A stretch of 64,000 nt of DNA from positions 620,001 through 684,000 of the forward strand of contig CAVTBC010000001.1 in NCBI GenBank assembly GCA_963732865.1, given 5' to 3'. The position numbers and the translations under genes were made by a program. This document shows positions 54,376 through 63,478 of the stretch, one piece after another (position 1 is the stretch's first letter; each line of letters opens with the position of its first letter). This DNA comes from JADLGL01 sp963732865 (GTDB lineage Bacteria; Pseudomonadota; Alphaproteobacteria; Rhizobiales; Kaistiaceae). The notes beneath the pieces were generated by a model. The model was not told the DNA's origin. It did not search any database and saw only the letters and a program-made list of their open reading frames with translations.

Positions 54376-55284
54376 TCAGTTGCCGGCCGGCGCTGCCAGC
54401 GGATTGATGATGGCGGCCGGGTTGAGGCCCGGCAACAGCGGCATGAGCGTATCGACGCCCGGGGCAGTTGCCGCTGGTGCGGGTTCGGCCGGCGTTGTGG
54501 CTGCGGGTGCCGCGAAGGGATTGACGCCCGTTTCTGCCGGTGTTGTGGCCGCTGCGCCCGCGGTTCCCGCGGCAAATCCGGTTGGCGGGGCCTCGGTGGC
54601 CGCGCCGGAAGTGCCGGTCTGGGCAGTCTGGTTCGCCATGTGAGCGTTGATATAGGCGAACAGCACCGTGGCCCTGGCGTTCGTCGTCTGGTTGGCGAAG
54701 GGGTCCTGCACCATCTGGATGACCCACTGGCCGGCCTGATCATACTCGCCCGCGGCGATGGCCGAGACCGCCATCACTTCAAGCGCCAGAACCCGGTAAG
54801 GATTGCCGTTCACGTTGAATTGCGAGAGGCGCTGCTGGATATCGGCAAGCGGCGCGGAGTCGACGAGCAGATAGGCGGCGCGAATACGGGCGGTATCACG
54901 AAGCTCGGGGTCGACACTGTCATCGGCCGCCACCTCGTCGAAGGCCTCGACAGCGCCACGGGCATCGCCCTGTTCGGCGCGGATGCCGGCGATCGCCATC
55001 AGCGCCAAGGTCGGATAGGTGCCGTAGCCATCGCCGATGAGCGCCTGGAAGGCGGTGGCCGCTTCGTCCAGGCTGCCGTCGCGATAGAGGTCGACGGCGG
55101 CCTGATAGCGGTCGCCGGATTCGGCCTCCTTGCCGTTCTGGATCGACTGCATGATCTGATAGGCGGCGACGGCCACGACGATCAGGATCGCGAGGCCGAT
55201 GAGGAACTTGCCGTATCGCTTCCACAGCCGGTTCAGCTGCTCGCGGCGAAGGTCTTCATTTACTTCGCGAAATACGTCCGACAT
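54376..55284 (-). CDS. YfgM-like tetratricopeptide membrane protein
   Basis: This 302-residue protein has a short cytoplasmic N terminus (MSDVFREVNEDLRREQLNRL), one transmembrane helix (about residues 28-48) and a TPR-like domain (about 60-205), the layout of YfgM, an ancillary subunit of the SecYEG translocon. The last 85 residues are low-complexity Ala/Pro/Thr, with repeated NPFAAPA-like and PAATAPG pieces. It directly precedes der, as in many Alphaproteobacteria. The ATG at 55284 is preferred to an in-frame TTG three codons upstream. Confidence 0.82.
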   Translation of the reverse strand: MSDVFREVNEDLRREQLNRLWKRYGKFLIGLAILIVVAVAAYQIMQSIQNGKEAESGDRYQAAVDLYRDGSLDEAATAFQALIGDGYGTYPTLALMAIAGIRAEQGDARGAVEAFDEVAADDSVDPELRDTARIRAAYLLVDSAPLADIQQRLSQFNVNGNPYRVLALEVMAVSAIAAGEYDQAGQWVIQMVQDPFANQTTNARATVLFAYINAHMANQTAQTGTSGAATEAPPTGFAAGTAGAAATTPAETGVNPFAAPAATTPAEPAPAATAPGVDTLMPLLPGLNPAAIINPLAAPAGN

Positions 55285-55372
55285 CGACTGCAATCGTCCT
55301 TAGCTGGTGCCGCTCGCCCCGGCGCGCGCGACCTTAGCCGCCGCTCATTTTCGGCGCAATGCGCGCCACCGT

Positions 55373-56191
55373 TCAGCGGCGCGGCAGATATACATGATCC
55401 TCATCGGGAAACCGCCGCGACCGGACGTCTTCAGCGTAGTCTTCGACGGCCTTGGCGATGTGATCGGCCAAGGCGCCATAGCGCTTGACGAATTTGGGCA
55501 CGTTCGGGCTGAGGCCGAGCATGTCCTCCAGCACGAGGATCTGGCCATCGCAGGCAGCGGACGCCCCGATGCCGATGGTCGGAATGGATATGTCGGCGGT
55601 GATCTGGCGCGCCAAGGGCTCGACGATGCCCTCGAGAACGATGGCGAACGCGCCTGCCTCGGCGACGGCGCGGGCGTCGGCGGCCACCGCCTCGGCGCCG
55701 GCGGCGTCACGGCCCTGCACCTTGAAGCCGCCCATCGTGTTCACCGATTGCGGTGTCAGGCCGACATGACCCATGACCGGGATGCCTCGTTCGGTCAGGA
55801 AGCGGATGGTTTCGGCCATGCGAAGGCCGCCCTCAAGCTTGATGGCGCCGCAGCCCGTTTCTTTGAGCACCCGCGCCGCGGAGCGGAAGGCGACCGCTGG
55901 GCTTTCTTCATAGGAGCCGAACGGCATGTCGACGACAACAAGTGCCCGCTGCGAGCCGCGCATCACGGCCTGGCCCTGCAAGATCATCATCTCCAGCGTC
56001 ACGGGAAGCGTCGTCTGCAGGCCGTGCATGACCATACCCAGCGTATCGCCGACCAGCATGAAGTCGACCGTGCGGTCGAGGATCGCCGCGGTGTGCGCGT
56101 GATAGGCGGTCAGCGCCACCAAAGGCTCGCCACCCTTACGACGGGCGATATCGACGCTGGTCATACGGCCCGGGGCCGGCGTGATCGACAA
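55373..56191 (-). CDS. panB: 3-methyl-2-oxobutanoate hydroxymethyltransferase
   Basis: PanB makes ketopantoate for coenzyme A synthesis using methylenetetrahydrofolate. It has 272 residues. Family blocks include VALTAYHAHTA, the VGDTLGMVMHG metal-binding segment, GAIKLEGG and the catalytic Glu in VLEGIVEPLA. The start is TTG at 56191 with a good AGGAGCG site. The first ten residues overlap nothing conserved; the start ATG nine codons in (MTSVDIA) is an alternative. Confidence 0.94.
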   Translation of the reverse strand: MSITPAPGRMTSVDIARRKGGEPLVALTAYHAHTAAILDRTVDFMLVGDTLGMVMHGLQTTLPVTLEMMILQGQAVMRGSQRALVVVDMPFGSYEESPAVAFRSAARVLKETGCGAIKLEGGLRMAETIRFLTERGIPVMGHVGLTPQSVNTMGGFKVQGRDAAGAEAVAADARAVAEAGAFAIVLEGIVEPLARQITADISIPTIGIGASAACDGQILVLEDMLGLSPNVPKFVKRYGALADHIAKAVEDYAEDVRSRRFPDEDHVYLPRR

Positions 56192-56345
56192 GGCAACGCT
56201 CCTGTTTTGCAGCGATCAGGGGCTTAGCCGATTGGCCGGGTTACGGAAAGTCATGGCAGCCGGTCGCCCCTTGCAAGGCAAAACTCGGCAGAACCGTCCA
56301 TCTCGGCTACAAGCCAGCAACCCCCGAACAATCCGGCACCGCTTT

Positions 56346-57572
56346 TTGACCCAAACGCTCACCATTTCGATGCTCGGCCATTCCGGCGACGGCGTCGCCG
56401 AGACCTCCAGCGGCCGGGTCTTCGTGCCGTTCACCCTGCCGGGCGAAACGGTCGAGGCTGAGCTGGCCGGCGAACGGGCCATCGTTTCCCGGATCGTCAC
56501 ACCGAGCGGCGATCGGCGCGAGCCGCCCTGCCGTCATTTCGGCCTATGCGGCGGCTGTTCGCTCCAGCATTGGGACGATGCCGCCTATCGGTCCTGGAAA
56601 CGCGAGCAGGTGGTAGCTGCCTTCGCCCAGCGCGGCGTGGACGCTCCGGTCGCGGATCTGATCCCCTGCCCGCCAGCGAGCCGAAGGCGCGCCGTCTTCA
56701 CGGCCGAACGAAATGGCCGACAGGTGACGCTCGGCTTCAACCGCGCCGGTAGCCACGACGTTGTCGCCATCCCGGATTGCCGCGTGCTGGCGCCGGCGAT
56801 CATCAGCCGGCTTGAGGCGATCGCCGCCGTCATTGCGCCGCTCGTCGCCCCGAGCCGCCGCGTTCGCGTCACGGTCATCGCCGCCGACAACGGCCTCGAC
56901 ATCGCGGTCGATGATGTGGGCCGCATCAACGAACAGGCGCTCGACGCGCTGCCGGGCCGCATCGCCGACCCGGCGATCGCGCGCGTCACGGTCGCGGGCG
57001 AGATCGCCTTCCGCGACCGCGAACCGGAAATCGCCTCGGGGGGCACGACGCTCTTGCCGATTCCGGGCGGCTTCATCCAGGCTGTGGCGGCGGCGGAAGC
57101 GGCGATGGTGACGGCCGTGCTTTCGGCGGTCGGGAATGCGCGGAGGGTGGCGGACCTCTTCGCCGGAATCGGCACCTTCAGCCTCCAGCTCGCGCGGCAT
57201 GCGCAAGTGATGGCCGCCGATGGCGATGGCGCGGCGATCGCCGCCCTCGGCCGCGCCGCGAGCCGGGCGCGAGGCCTGAAGGCCATCGCAGCGGAGGAGC
57301 GCGACCTCTTCGCCGATCCAGTGACCACGATCGAGCTAAAGGCGTTCGATGCCGTGGTGTTCGATCCACCGCGCGCTGGCGCAAAGGCGCAGGCGGAGCG
57401 GCTTGCCGCCTCTTCAGTGCCGCGCGTCGTGGCCGTCTCGTGCAATCCGGCGACGCTCGCCCGCGACGCCCGCATTCTGATCGACGGCGGCTATCGCCTC
57501 ACTAGCGTCACACCGATCGACCAGTTCCTGTGGTCGGCGCATATCGAGGCGGTGGCGACCTTCGAGCGCTAG
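56346..57572 (+). CDS. TrmA/RlmD-family RNA (uracil-5-)-methyltransferase
   Basis: This 408-residue SAM-dependent enzyme methylates C5 of uridine in RNA. A TRAM-like N-terminal region (TISMLGHSGDGVAE) precedes a [4Fe-4S] cluster site with C62, C68, C71 (CRHFGLCGGC) and C145 (PDCRVLAP). The Rossmann block is DLFAGIGTFSLQLA, and the catalytic nucleophile is C366 in VSCNPATLARD. It could modify 23S rRNA U747 or U1939; the target is not decidable here. The TTG at 56346 is chosen because TLTISMLG matches the family start; further upstream is panB sequence. Confidence 0.88.
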   Translation: MTQTLTISMLGHSGDGVAETSSGRVFVPFTLPGETVEAELAGERAIVSRIVTPSGDRREPPCRHFGLCGGCSLQHWDDAAYRSWKREQVVAAFAQRGVDAPVADLIPCPPASRRRAVFTAERNGRQVTLGFNRAGSHDVVAIPDCRVLAPAIISRLEAIAAVIAPLVAPSRRVRVTVIAADNGLDIAVDDVGRINEQALDALPGRIADPAIARVTVAGEIAFRDREPEIASGGTTLLPIPGGFIQAVAAAEAAMVTAVLSAVGNARRVADLFAGIGTFSLQLARHAQVMAADGDGAAIAALGRAASRARGLKAIAAEERDLFADPVTTIELKAFDAVVFDPPRAGAKAQAERLAASSVPRVVAVSCNPATLARDARILIDGGYRLTSVTPIDQFLWSAHIEAVATFER

Positions 57573-58138
57573 CGGAGCGCCACTTCGGCGCGGCGGAAGC
57601 AGGCGGCATCGTGATCGTTGGCGATGCCGACCGCCTGCATCCAGGCATAGACGATCGTCGGCCCGACGAATTTGAAACCGCGGCGCTTCAGCTCCTTGGA
57701 GATTTGCTCAGACAGCGTTGAGGTCACGACGCGGCTATGGCCGTCGCCAGTGACAGCTTTGCCGTTGGTAAAGGACCAGCAGAAGTCGCTGAAGCTCTCG
57801 CCGCGATCCTCCATCTCGCAATAGATGCGGGCGCCGGCGATGGTCGCCACGATCTTGGCGCGGGCGCGGATGATGCCGGCGTCGGCCATCAAGCGCTCGA
57901 CGTCCGCCGCGCCGAAGCGCGCCACCCTACGCGGATCGAAGCCGACGAAGGCCTTGCGGAAGGCCTCGCGCTTCTTCAGCACGGTGATCCAGGCGAGGCC
58001 GGCCTGGAAACCCTCCAGCATCAGCATCTCCCAGAGCGTGCGGGAATCGCGCTGCGGCACGCCCCATTCCTCGTCGTGATAGGCGCGCATCAACGCGTCA
58101 GTCCCGGCCCAGTTACAGCGATGGAGGTGGTCAATCAT
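57569..58138 (-). CDS. tag: DNA-3-methyladenine glycosylase I
   Basis: Tag removes 3-methyladenine from alkylated DNA. It has 189 residues. The structural zinc ligands are visible at C8, H21, H176 and C180, mirroring C4, H17, H175 and C179 of E. coli. The catalytic region contains YHDEEWGVP and FVGPTIVYAWMQAVG. It overlaps the convergent methyltransferase gene by four bases. Confidence 0.96.
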   Translation of the reverse strand: MIDHLHRCNWAGTDALMRAYHDEEWGVPQRDSRTLWEMLMLEGFQAGLAWITVLKKREAFRKAFVGFDPRRVARFGAADVERLMADAGIIRARAKIVATIAGARIYCEMEDRGESFSDFCWSFTNGKAVTGDGHSRVVTSTLSEQISKELKRRGFKFVGPTIVYAWMQAVGIANDHDAACFRRAEVALR

Positions 58139-58252
58139 TCGGGCTCCGTTTTAGGCGCTGCAGGCGACCGTCATCGTAAAGCACGCCCACGAATTGGCCG
58201 GCACGGCCAACCAAATTGGTGGTATTGCAGTTCGACACGAGGTTGGCCGCAT

Positions 58253-59638
58253 ATGGCAAAAGGAACTTGGCTTCGGCCCCTTTCTCTAACGCCTCTTTCT
58301 CGCGCTGCGTTGGCGCTCGTTATGTTTTCGACATGGGCGGTTGCCAGCTTCGGCCAGGAGACGCCGCCCCGCGGCGTCGTTCCAACGTCGGACGTCCAAG
58401 TCAACCTCACCTTCGCCCCGCTGGTCCAGGTCGCAGCGCCGACCGTCGTCAACGTCTACGCGACACGGGCAGCGCAAAACGGGGAGCGCGCCCGCCAGGG
58501 GCTTGGCTCCGGCGTTATCGTCGACCCGTCCGGGATCATCATCACCAACAACCACGTCATTGACGGGGCCGCCGATATTCGGGTGGCGCTGGCCAACGGC
58601 GTCGAACTGCCGGCCCAGGTCATCATCGCCGACAGTCGGCTCGACCTTGCGGCGATCCGCATTCCTGTCGATCGCGGCCCCTATCCGGCACTCGCGATCG
58701 GCGACTCCGACGCCCTGCAGATCGGCGACCTCGTGCTCGCAATCGGCGATCCATTCGGCGTCGGGCAGACCGTCACAAGCGGCATCATCTCGGGCCTGAC
58801 GCGCGAGATCCCGAACAGCGCGCCCGGCGGGCCGGTCTTCATTCAGACCGACGCCGCGATCAACCCCGGCAATTCCGGCGGCGCGCTGATCAACAATATG
58901 GGCCGCCTCGTTGGCATCAACACGGCCATCGTCTCCCGATCGGGCGGCAATGAGGGGATCGGTTTTGCCATCCCTTCCAACCTCGTTTCCGTCTTCCTGG
59001 ATGCTGCCCTTCGTGGCGAAACCGTCCGGTTCCCGTGGACGGGCGCGTATTATGAAGACGTCACGCAGGCCGACGCAGACAACGCCGGCATTGCCGCGCT
59101 GCGCGGGGCGGCGATCGTCGACATCTTCGACGACAGTCCGGCCTCTGCAGCCGGCCTCCAGTTGGGCGACGTTGTTCTTGCGATTGACGGTATCCCGGTC
59201 GACCAGGCGAGCGACCTCACCTACCGCACCATCCTCGCCGGCCTTGGCCATGTCGCCGACTACGAGGTCGTGCGGCAGGGCGAGATCTTTCACGTCAGCG
59301 TCGACGTTGTGACTGCGCCCGAAACCGTTCCGCCCGAGCCCGCGAGGATCACCGGCTCGTCGCCCCTGTCAGGCGCTGCGGTCGCCAATCTGTCGCCGGC
59401 TCTCGCCGAGGAAATCGGCTATGCCGGAATCGCGCGCGGCGTCATCATCCAGAGCGTATCGCCAGGCTCAACAGCGGAGCAGGCCGGCTTCCAGGCCGAT
59501 GACGTCATTGTCTCCATCAACGGCGCCGCGATGATTTCGACCAGCCAGCTGGAGCATCTGGTGATTGCCGCGCCTGCGAACTGGCAGATGCAAATCCTCC
59601 GCGCCGGTCAGACGATCTCGCACACCTTCAACCGCTGA
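58253..59638 (+). CDS. HtrA/DegP-type periplasmic serine protease
   Basis: This 461-residue protein has a signal peptide (about 1-35) and a trypsin-like domain with the catalytic triad His101 (NNHVID), Asp131 (RLDLAAI) and Ser208 (NPGNSGGAL). Two PDZ domains follow, at about 270-350 and 370-460. The order fits DegP/DegQ, and the short LA-loop suggests a DegQ- or DegS-like member with constitutive rather than stress-specific action; this is inference. A role in periplasmic protein quality control is likely. The ATG at 58253 is chosen for the signal peptide it produces. Confidence 0.9.
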   Translation: MAKGTWLRPLSLTPLSRAALALVMFSTWAVASFGQETPPRGVVPTSDVQVNLTFAPLVQVAAPTVVNVYATRAAQNGERARQGLGSGVIVDPSGIIITNNHVIDGAADIRVALANGVELPAQVIIADSRLDLAAIRIPVDRGPYPALAIGDSDALQIGDLVLAIGDPFGVGQTVTSGIISGLTREIPNSAPGGPVFIQTDAAINPGNSGGALINNMGRLVGINTAIVSRSGGNEGIGFAIPSNLVSVFLDAALRGETVRFPWTGAYYEDVTQADADNAGIAALRGAAIVDIFDDSPASAAGLQLGDVVLAIDGIPVDQASDLTYRTILAGLGHVADYEVVRQGEIFHVSVDVVTAPETVPPEPARITGSSPLSGAAVANLSPALAEEIGYAGIARGVIIQSVSPGSTAEQAGFQADDVIVSINGAAMISTSQLEHLVIAAPANWQMQILRAGQTISHTFNR

Positions 59639-59695
59639 CGCCTGCCGGATCGGCTTGCCTTCCGCACCCGCTTCGGCTCCGAGGCCGATCGTGCC

Positions 59696-61156
59696 TCAGG
59701 CTGGCGGCCCGAACCAGGTTGCGAGCGCATCCGCGAGTCCTTGCTGGCTGCTCTCTCCGACCCAGGCAACATAACCGTCTGGGCGGATCAACACGGCCGC
59801 AGGAGCGGCGACGGGACCGATGACGGGAAGCTCCCAGGCACCGTCATATGCCGCTTCGACGAGCCGAACCCGATCGGCCCAAGGCGTGATGTCGAGGTCG
59901 CCGGCCTTGCCGAGATTGAGCAGGAGCGGCTTCGCCGCGTGAAGCAGCGCGAAGACCCTCACGACGCCATCCGTCGTCTTGAGGTCGAGGTCTGGCATGC
60001 GGCGACCGAGCAGCGGATGCCCTTCGCCAAGGTCGTAGTGAATGTCGAGCCCCGACATCATCCCGGCGATGCGCTTGCGCGGCCCATCCATGCCGAGGAG
60101 ATCGGACATGATCGTGCGCAGCGCGTCGGTGCGTTCGTCCGTGCGCAGCAACGCGACCTGCGCCATGGTGTTCTGCAACAGGGCGGCGCCGACCGGGTGC
60201 CGTTCGGAATGGTAGGTGTCGAGGAGGGTTTCCGGCGCCGTCCCGCTGACCACCTGCGCCAGCTTCCAGCCGAGGTTCACCGCGTCCTGGACACCGATGT
60301 TGAGGCCCTGCCCGCCGACCGGATAGTGCACATGGGCGGCGTCGCCTGCGAGCAGCACGCGGCCCTTGCGATAAGACGCCGCCTGCCGGGCCATGTCGGT
60401 GAAGCGCGAAATCGAAGCCGGGCTGTGGACGCCATAGTCGGTGCCGTAAACGGCGATGAGCGCCTCTCTGAGATCCTGCAGGGTGGGTTCGTCCGTTCGG
60501 CCGACCTTCGGTTCCGTGAGCAGCACCCTCACCCGCCCCTTGCCCTCCATCTTGCTCAGGCCATGCAGACCGTGGGCGTCGCGGCGTGCGCCCCACGCCG
60601 GCTCATCGGTCAGCTGCACCTCGGCGATCAGATTGCTGATCGTCGGGTCCCAGCCGGGAAAGTCGATCCCGGCCGTCTTGCGGATGAGACTGCGCCCGCC
60701 GTCGCAGCCGACGAGATAGTTCGCCCGCAACGACCGACCGTCGGACAGCTCCGCCGTGACGCCGGTCTCGTCCTGCGTGAAACCCGTCACGTCGACGCCG
60801 CGATGGATCGGGACGCCCAGCTCGTCGACCCAGGCGGCGAGGATGCGTTCGATATCGCTCTGCCACAGGGCGAGCCCATAATTGTGCCGCGTCGGGAAGT
60901 CGCTGATGTCCAGGCGAATCCACGCGAACCCCGCAACCTGAGCCTTCTGTCCCTCGGACAGGAACCGATCGGCGATGCCGCGCTGATCGAGAATCTCGAT
61001 GGTGCGCGCATGCAAGCCGCCGGCGCGCGAGCCAGCGACCTCCTGGTTCGGCCGCCGTTCGACGATGGCGACGTCGACACCCGCCAAGGCCAGCTCTGCC
61101 GCCAGCATCAGCCCGGTCGGCCCTCCACCCACGATCAAGACATCGGTATCCGGCAT
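59696..61156 (-). CDS. FAD-dependent aromatic monooxygenase (rifampicin monooxygenase-like)
   Basis: This 486-residue class A flavoprotein hydroxylase has a GGGPTG dinucleotide loop at residues 10-15, a DG motif in GCDGGRSLIRK and a GD motif in LLAGDAAHVHYPVGGQGLN near 265-285. The C-terminal third has a thioredoxin-like domain with LNLGKAGDL. The block VYGTDYGVHSP and the overall order resemble Rox and PgaE/TetX-type enzymes that hydroxylate polyketides or rifampicin. The substrate here is unknown. The start MPDTDVLIVG is at 61156. It is alone, convergent with the protease gene. Confidence 0.86.
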   Translation of the reverse strand: MPDTDVLIVGGGPTGLMLAAELALAGVDVAIVERRPNQEVAGSRAGGLHARTIEILDQRGIADRFLSEGQKAQVAGFAWIRLDISDFPTRHNYGLALWQSDIERILAAWVDELGVPIHRGVDVTGFTQDETGVTAELSDGRSLRANYLVGCDGGRSLIRKTAGIDFPGWDPTISNLIAEVQLTDEPAWGARRDAHGLHGLSKMEGKGRVRVLLTEPKVGRTDEPTLQDLREALIAVYGTDYGVHSPASISRFTDMARQAASYRKGRVLLAGDAAHVHYPVGGQGLNIGVQDAVNLGWKLAQVVSGTAPETLLDTYHSERHPVGAALLQNTMAQVALLRTDERTDALRTIMSDLLGMDGPRKRIAGMMSGLDIHYDLGEGHPLLGRRMPDLDLKTTDGVVRVFALLHAAKPLLLNLGKAGDLDITPWADRVRLVEAAYDGAWELPVIGPVAAPAAVLIRPDGYVAWVGESSQQGLADALATWFGPPA

Positions 61157-61354
61157 GGTCCCCCGTTCTTCGCAGGCCAATGCCTGCTGGCGTTCCCACC
61201 GGTGAGGCGGGCGCGCAAATTGTTGCTGAAGGCCGGTGGAGGTACGAGCAAAGCGAGGGCTCTGCAATTCTTGTAGTTTTTTAGTTTGGCCCCATATCTA
61301 AGCTGGCAGGGAGGCTTGGCTTATTCCTGCGGGCCGTTTTGGCCGGCCCGACGC

Positions 61355-61867
61355 TCAGTCGAACACGTTCCAGCAGATCGAATTGCGGTTCTGCTGATCC
61401 TCCAGAACCAGCGCTCTGACCTCTTCCGGCAATTGCTCGCGCTGCCACGCGCATTCGCGACGCCCGGCTTCATCCCGCTCAGCTTCGGACGCCGCTTCCC
61501 GCGCTGCCTTGATGGCGTAGGCCGCCGCGCCAAGATCATGCGCCGCGACATGTCCGACGGCCGCGGCCTGGCCTGCTGACAGCGCGGCATATTTCGCCGC
61601 GCCGGAAACCTCGCGTGCGGCAGCGTTGGAAGCGAACGCCGCCTCGCGCGACTGCATCATCGTCACCTCGCCGCGTACCCATGCATGCGTCATCTCGATG
61701 GCCTTTCGCGGCCGCTCATCATCCGGCCGTACCGTCTCGAAGTAGTGCAGAACGTGTTCCGTGCAGGCCGCCGCCCATGCCGCCAGCAGATGGTGATCGG
61801 CGTCGGTCAGCGTGCCGCCGCGCCTGATCGTGATGAGGCGCGGATCGCGCTCCTTGGGGAGGATCAT
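61355..61867 (-). CDS. Imm5-like putative immunity protein
   Basis: This 170-residue cytoplasmic protein resembles the Imm5 family, named from polymorphic toxin systems. Typical features are LITIRRGGTLTDADHHLLAAWA at the N terminus, RPRKAIEMTHAWVRGEVTM and a long alanine-rich helical stretch with HVAAHDLGAAAYA. No toxin gene is adjacent. Similar proteins are often orphan and may have other roles. The family assignment is from memory of the pattern. Confidence 0.65.
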   Translation of the reverse strand: MILPKERDPRLITIRRGGTLTDADHHLLAAWAAACTEHVLHYFETVRPDDERPRKAIEMTHAWVRGEVTMMQSREAAFASNAAAREVSGAAKYAALSAGQAAAVGHVAAHDLGAAAYAIKAAREAASEAERDEAGRRECAWQREQLPEEVRALVLEDQQNRNSICWNVFD

Positions 61868-61945
61868 CGTTCCAACTTTCCGCGGGCCGCCGGCCGGACG
61901 ATGTCAAGCTTCGGGCCCGCGACGCCTGCCGCGATCGCGCTTTGC

Positions 61946-62446
61946 TCAGCTCGCTTCGGCCGCCTGCTTGGCTTGGTCTATAATCCGCTCGATCGCCTGT
62001 CGGAAGTCGTTTCTCGTCGCCAAGCGCTCGGCCGGCGGCACCGCTTGCTCGTTCCAAGTGATGGTGGCGACAATCTTCGAGTGGAGCGGTTCCTCCACCG
62101 GCTGCACTTCGATGGTCGCCTGGTAATCGGCCGTCCCCGCCAGGCCGTTTATGGTCTTGTACGTGTAAGACAGCTCCCCTCGCTCCAGCAGTTGCTGCTG
62201 GGTGCCATCGGCGAGGAGCCGGATCGAACCCACCCCGCCGCCACCCTCCACGCACCTACTTGGCTCCCCCATCACCACCGCCACGTAGCAGAACTCTCTC
62301 AGGAAATCCCAAGTCTTCTCGGGCCAGGCGAATACATAGATCTCTGTCGTGTAGGTCTCGGCCATGGCCGCGACGGGAACTGCCACACCGGCAACAACTA
62401 TGAACAAGGCCGCTACCGTCCGATTCCAAAATTGTTGTTCTTTCAT
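61946..62446 (-). CDS. Secreted SRPBCC-like protein
   Basis: This 166-residue protein has a signal peptide (about 1-30, ending AMA). The mature part resembles the SRPBCC/polyketide-cyclase fold: EIYVFAWPEKTWDFLREFCYV, a central GVGSIRLLADG and SYTYKTINGLAG, and a C-terminal helix (ERIIDQAKQAAEAS). This fold binds hydrophobic ligands. Export is unusual for it. Two cysteines in the mature part (REFCYV and PSRCVE) could form a disulfide. Function unknown. The beta-propeller gene lies 39 bases upstream on the same strand. Confidence 0.65.
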   Translation of the reverse strand: MKEQQFWNRTVAALFIVVAGVAVPVAAMAETYTTEIYVFAWPEKTWDFLREFCYVAVVMGEPSRCVEGGGGVGSIRLLADGTQQQLLERGELSYTYKTINGLAGTADYQATIEVQPVEEPLHSKIVATITWNEQAVPPAERLATRNDFRQAIERIIDQAKQAAEAS

Positions 62447-62485
62447 TTCTTCCTCCCTGAGTTTTTCACCGCATCCTGCAATGCC

Positions 62486-63478
62486 CTACTCGTTCGGCGC
62501 GTAGATCCAAATGCTGGCGCGGGCACCGTCCTGCGCGCGCGCCGCGACAAACAGTTGGCCGAGTTCCGGTACGAATAGGCCCGTGCGGATGTTGGGCGCG
62601 GTTGGGGTTTGGCCAACCAACTCATAGACATTAACGCCGTTACTTCGGACGAATGTTATGACTTCGCCGCTTCCGCAAATGACATGAACCTGCTGGCGAG
62701 CTGGATCGACAACGATGTCATCGCTGTCGCCGCATAAGGGTAGCGTTGCGAGGTTATGCCCGTCTTGCAGCGCGTATATGCCCAGGCTCCCCGGCGCACG
62801 GAATCCCGCAAGGAGAACGTCGCCATCGATCGCCATCGGGAAATTTGCGCCCGCTTGACCGGTGCTCCAGACGTCCGCGAGCGTTGCCGCGGTGACGTCG
62901 ATTGCCACGATCTCCTGGGTGTCGGGAATGTTGGCCACAACTCGGGCCCCCGATGGCTCGAATTGAAAGCCCTCGACGTGACCGGAGAGGGCCACGCGGT
63001 TCACGTCCCCGGTGGTCGTGTCGAGGAGCGCGAGGCCATTCGAGAACCCAACCGCAATGAAACGCCCACTGGGATCGGCGTGAACGTTGTCGGCGTCCAC
63101 GCCAATCGGCACCGTTGCGAGCAACGACATGTCCGGCACCGAGTAGGAGCGCAGCATCCCATCGATGCCGGTCGCGACATAGAGGGTATGCGTTCCGGCG
63201 ACGTAGGCGAGACCCTGCGCCCGCGGTAGGTCGGAAAGTCGTGAGCGGACGGAGCTGCTGTCGAGATCAATCACGGAAACGCTGTTGTTGCCCAATTCGG
63301 CGACGAAGAGCAGATGGTCCTCAACGTCGACGGTGAGGTGGTCTATCCGCCCGGTGACGTCCCCGAGGTCGATTGTGCCGACTTGCGCCAAGGGACTGGT
63401 CTGCGGCGAAGCGGGACTCGCCCCGGCGACAACGACAAGGACTGCCAACCCTAGGAGAACTGGTCGCTCAATCAACAT
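62486..63478 (-). CDS. Secreted YncE-like beta-propeller protein
   Basis: This 330-residue protein has a signal peptide (about 1-30) and a chain of repeats with the propeller pattern, for example HLLFVAELGNNSVSVIDL, HTLYVATGIDGMLRSYSV, GRFIAVGFSNGLALLDT and a late GSGEVITFVRSNGVNVYEL. YncE-type and related 'NHL' propellers are periplasmic, and their substrates are unknown. It is likely co-transcribed with the secreted SRPBCC-like gene downstream. The start is the ATG at 63478 by signal peptide. Confidence 0.75.
   Translation of the reverse strand: MLIERPVLLGLAVLVVVAGASPASPQTSPLAQVGTIDLGDVTGRIDHLTVDVEDHLLFVAELGNNSVSVIDLDSSSVRSRLSDLPRAQGLAYVAGTHTLYVATGIDGMLRSYSVPDMSLLATVPIGVDADNVHADPSGRFIAVGFSNGLALLDTTTGDVNRVALSGHVEGFQFEPSGARVVANIPDTQEIVAIDVTAATLADVWSTGQAGANFPMAIDGDVLLAGFRAPGSLGIYALQDGHNLATLPLCGDSDDIVVDPARQQVHVICGSGEVITFVRSNGVNVYELVGQTPTAPNIRTGLFVPELGQLFVAARAQDGARASIWIYAPNE

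Noticed and set aside
59741..61276. Long open frame (511 codons) on the plus strand
   Set aside because: It is the antisense of the FAD monooxygenase, which has complete flavin motifs.
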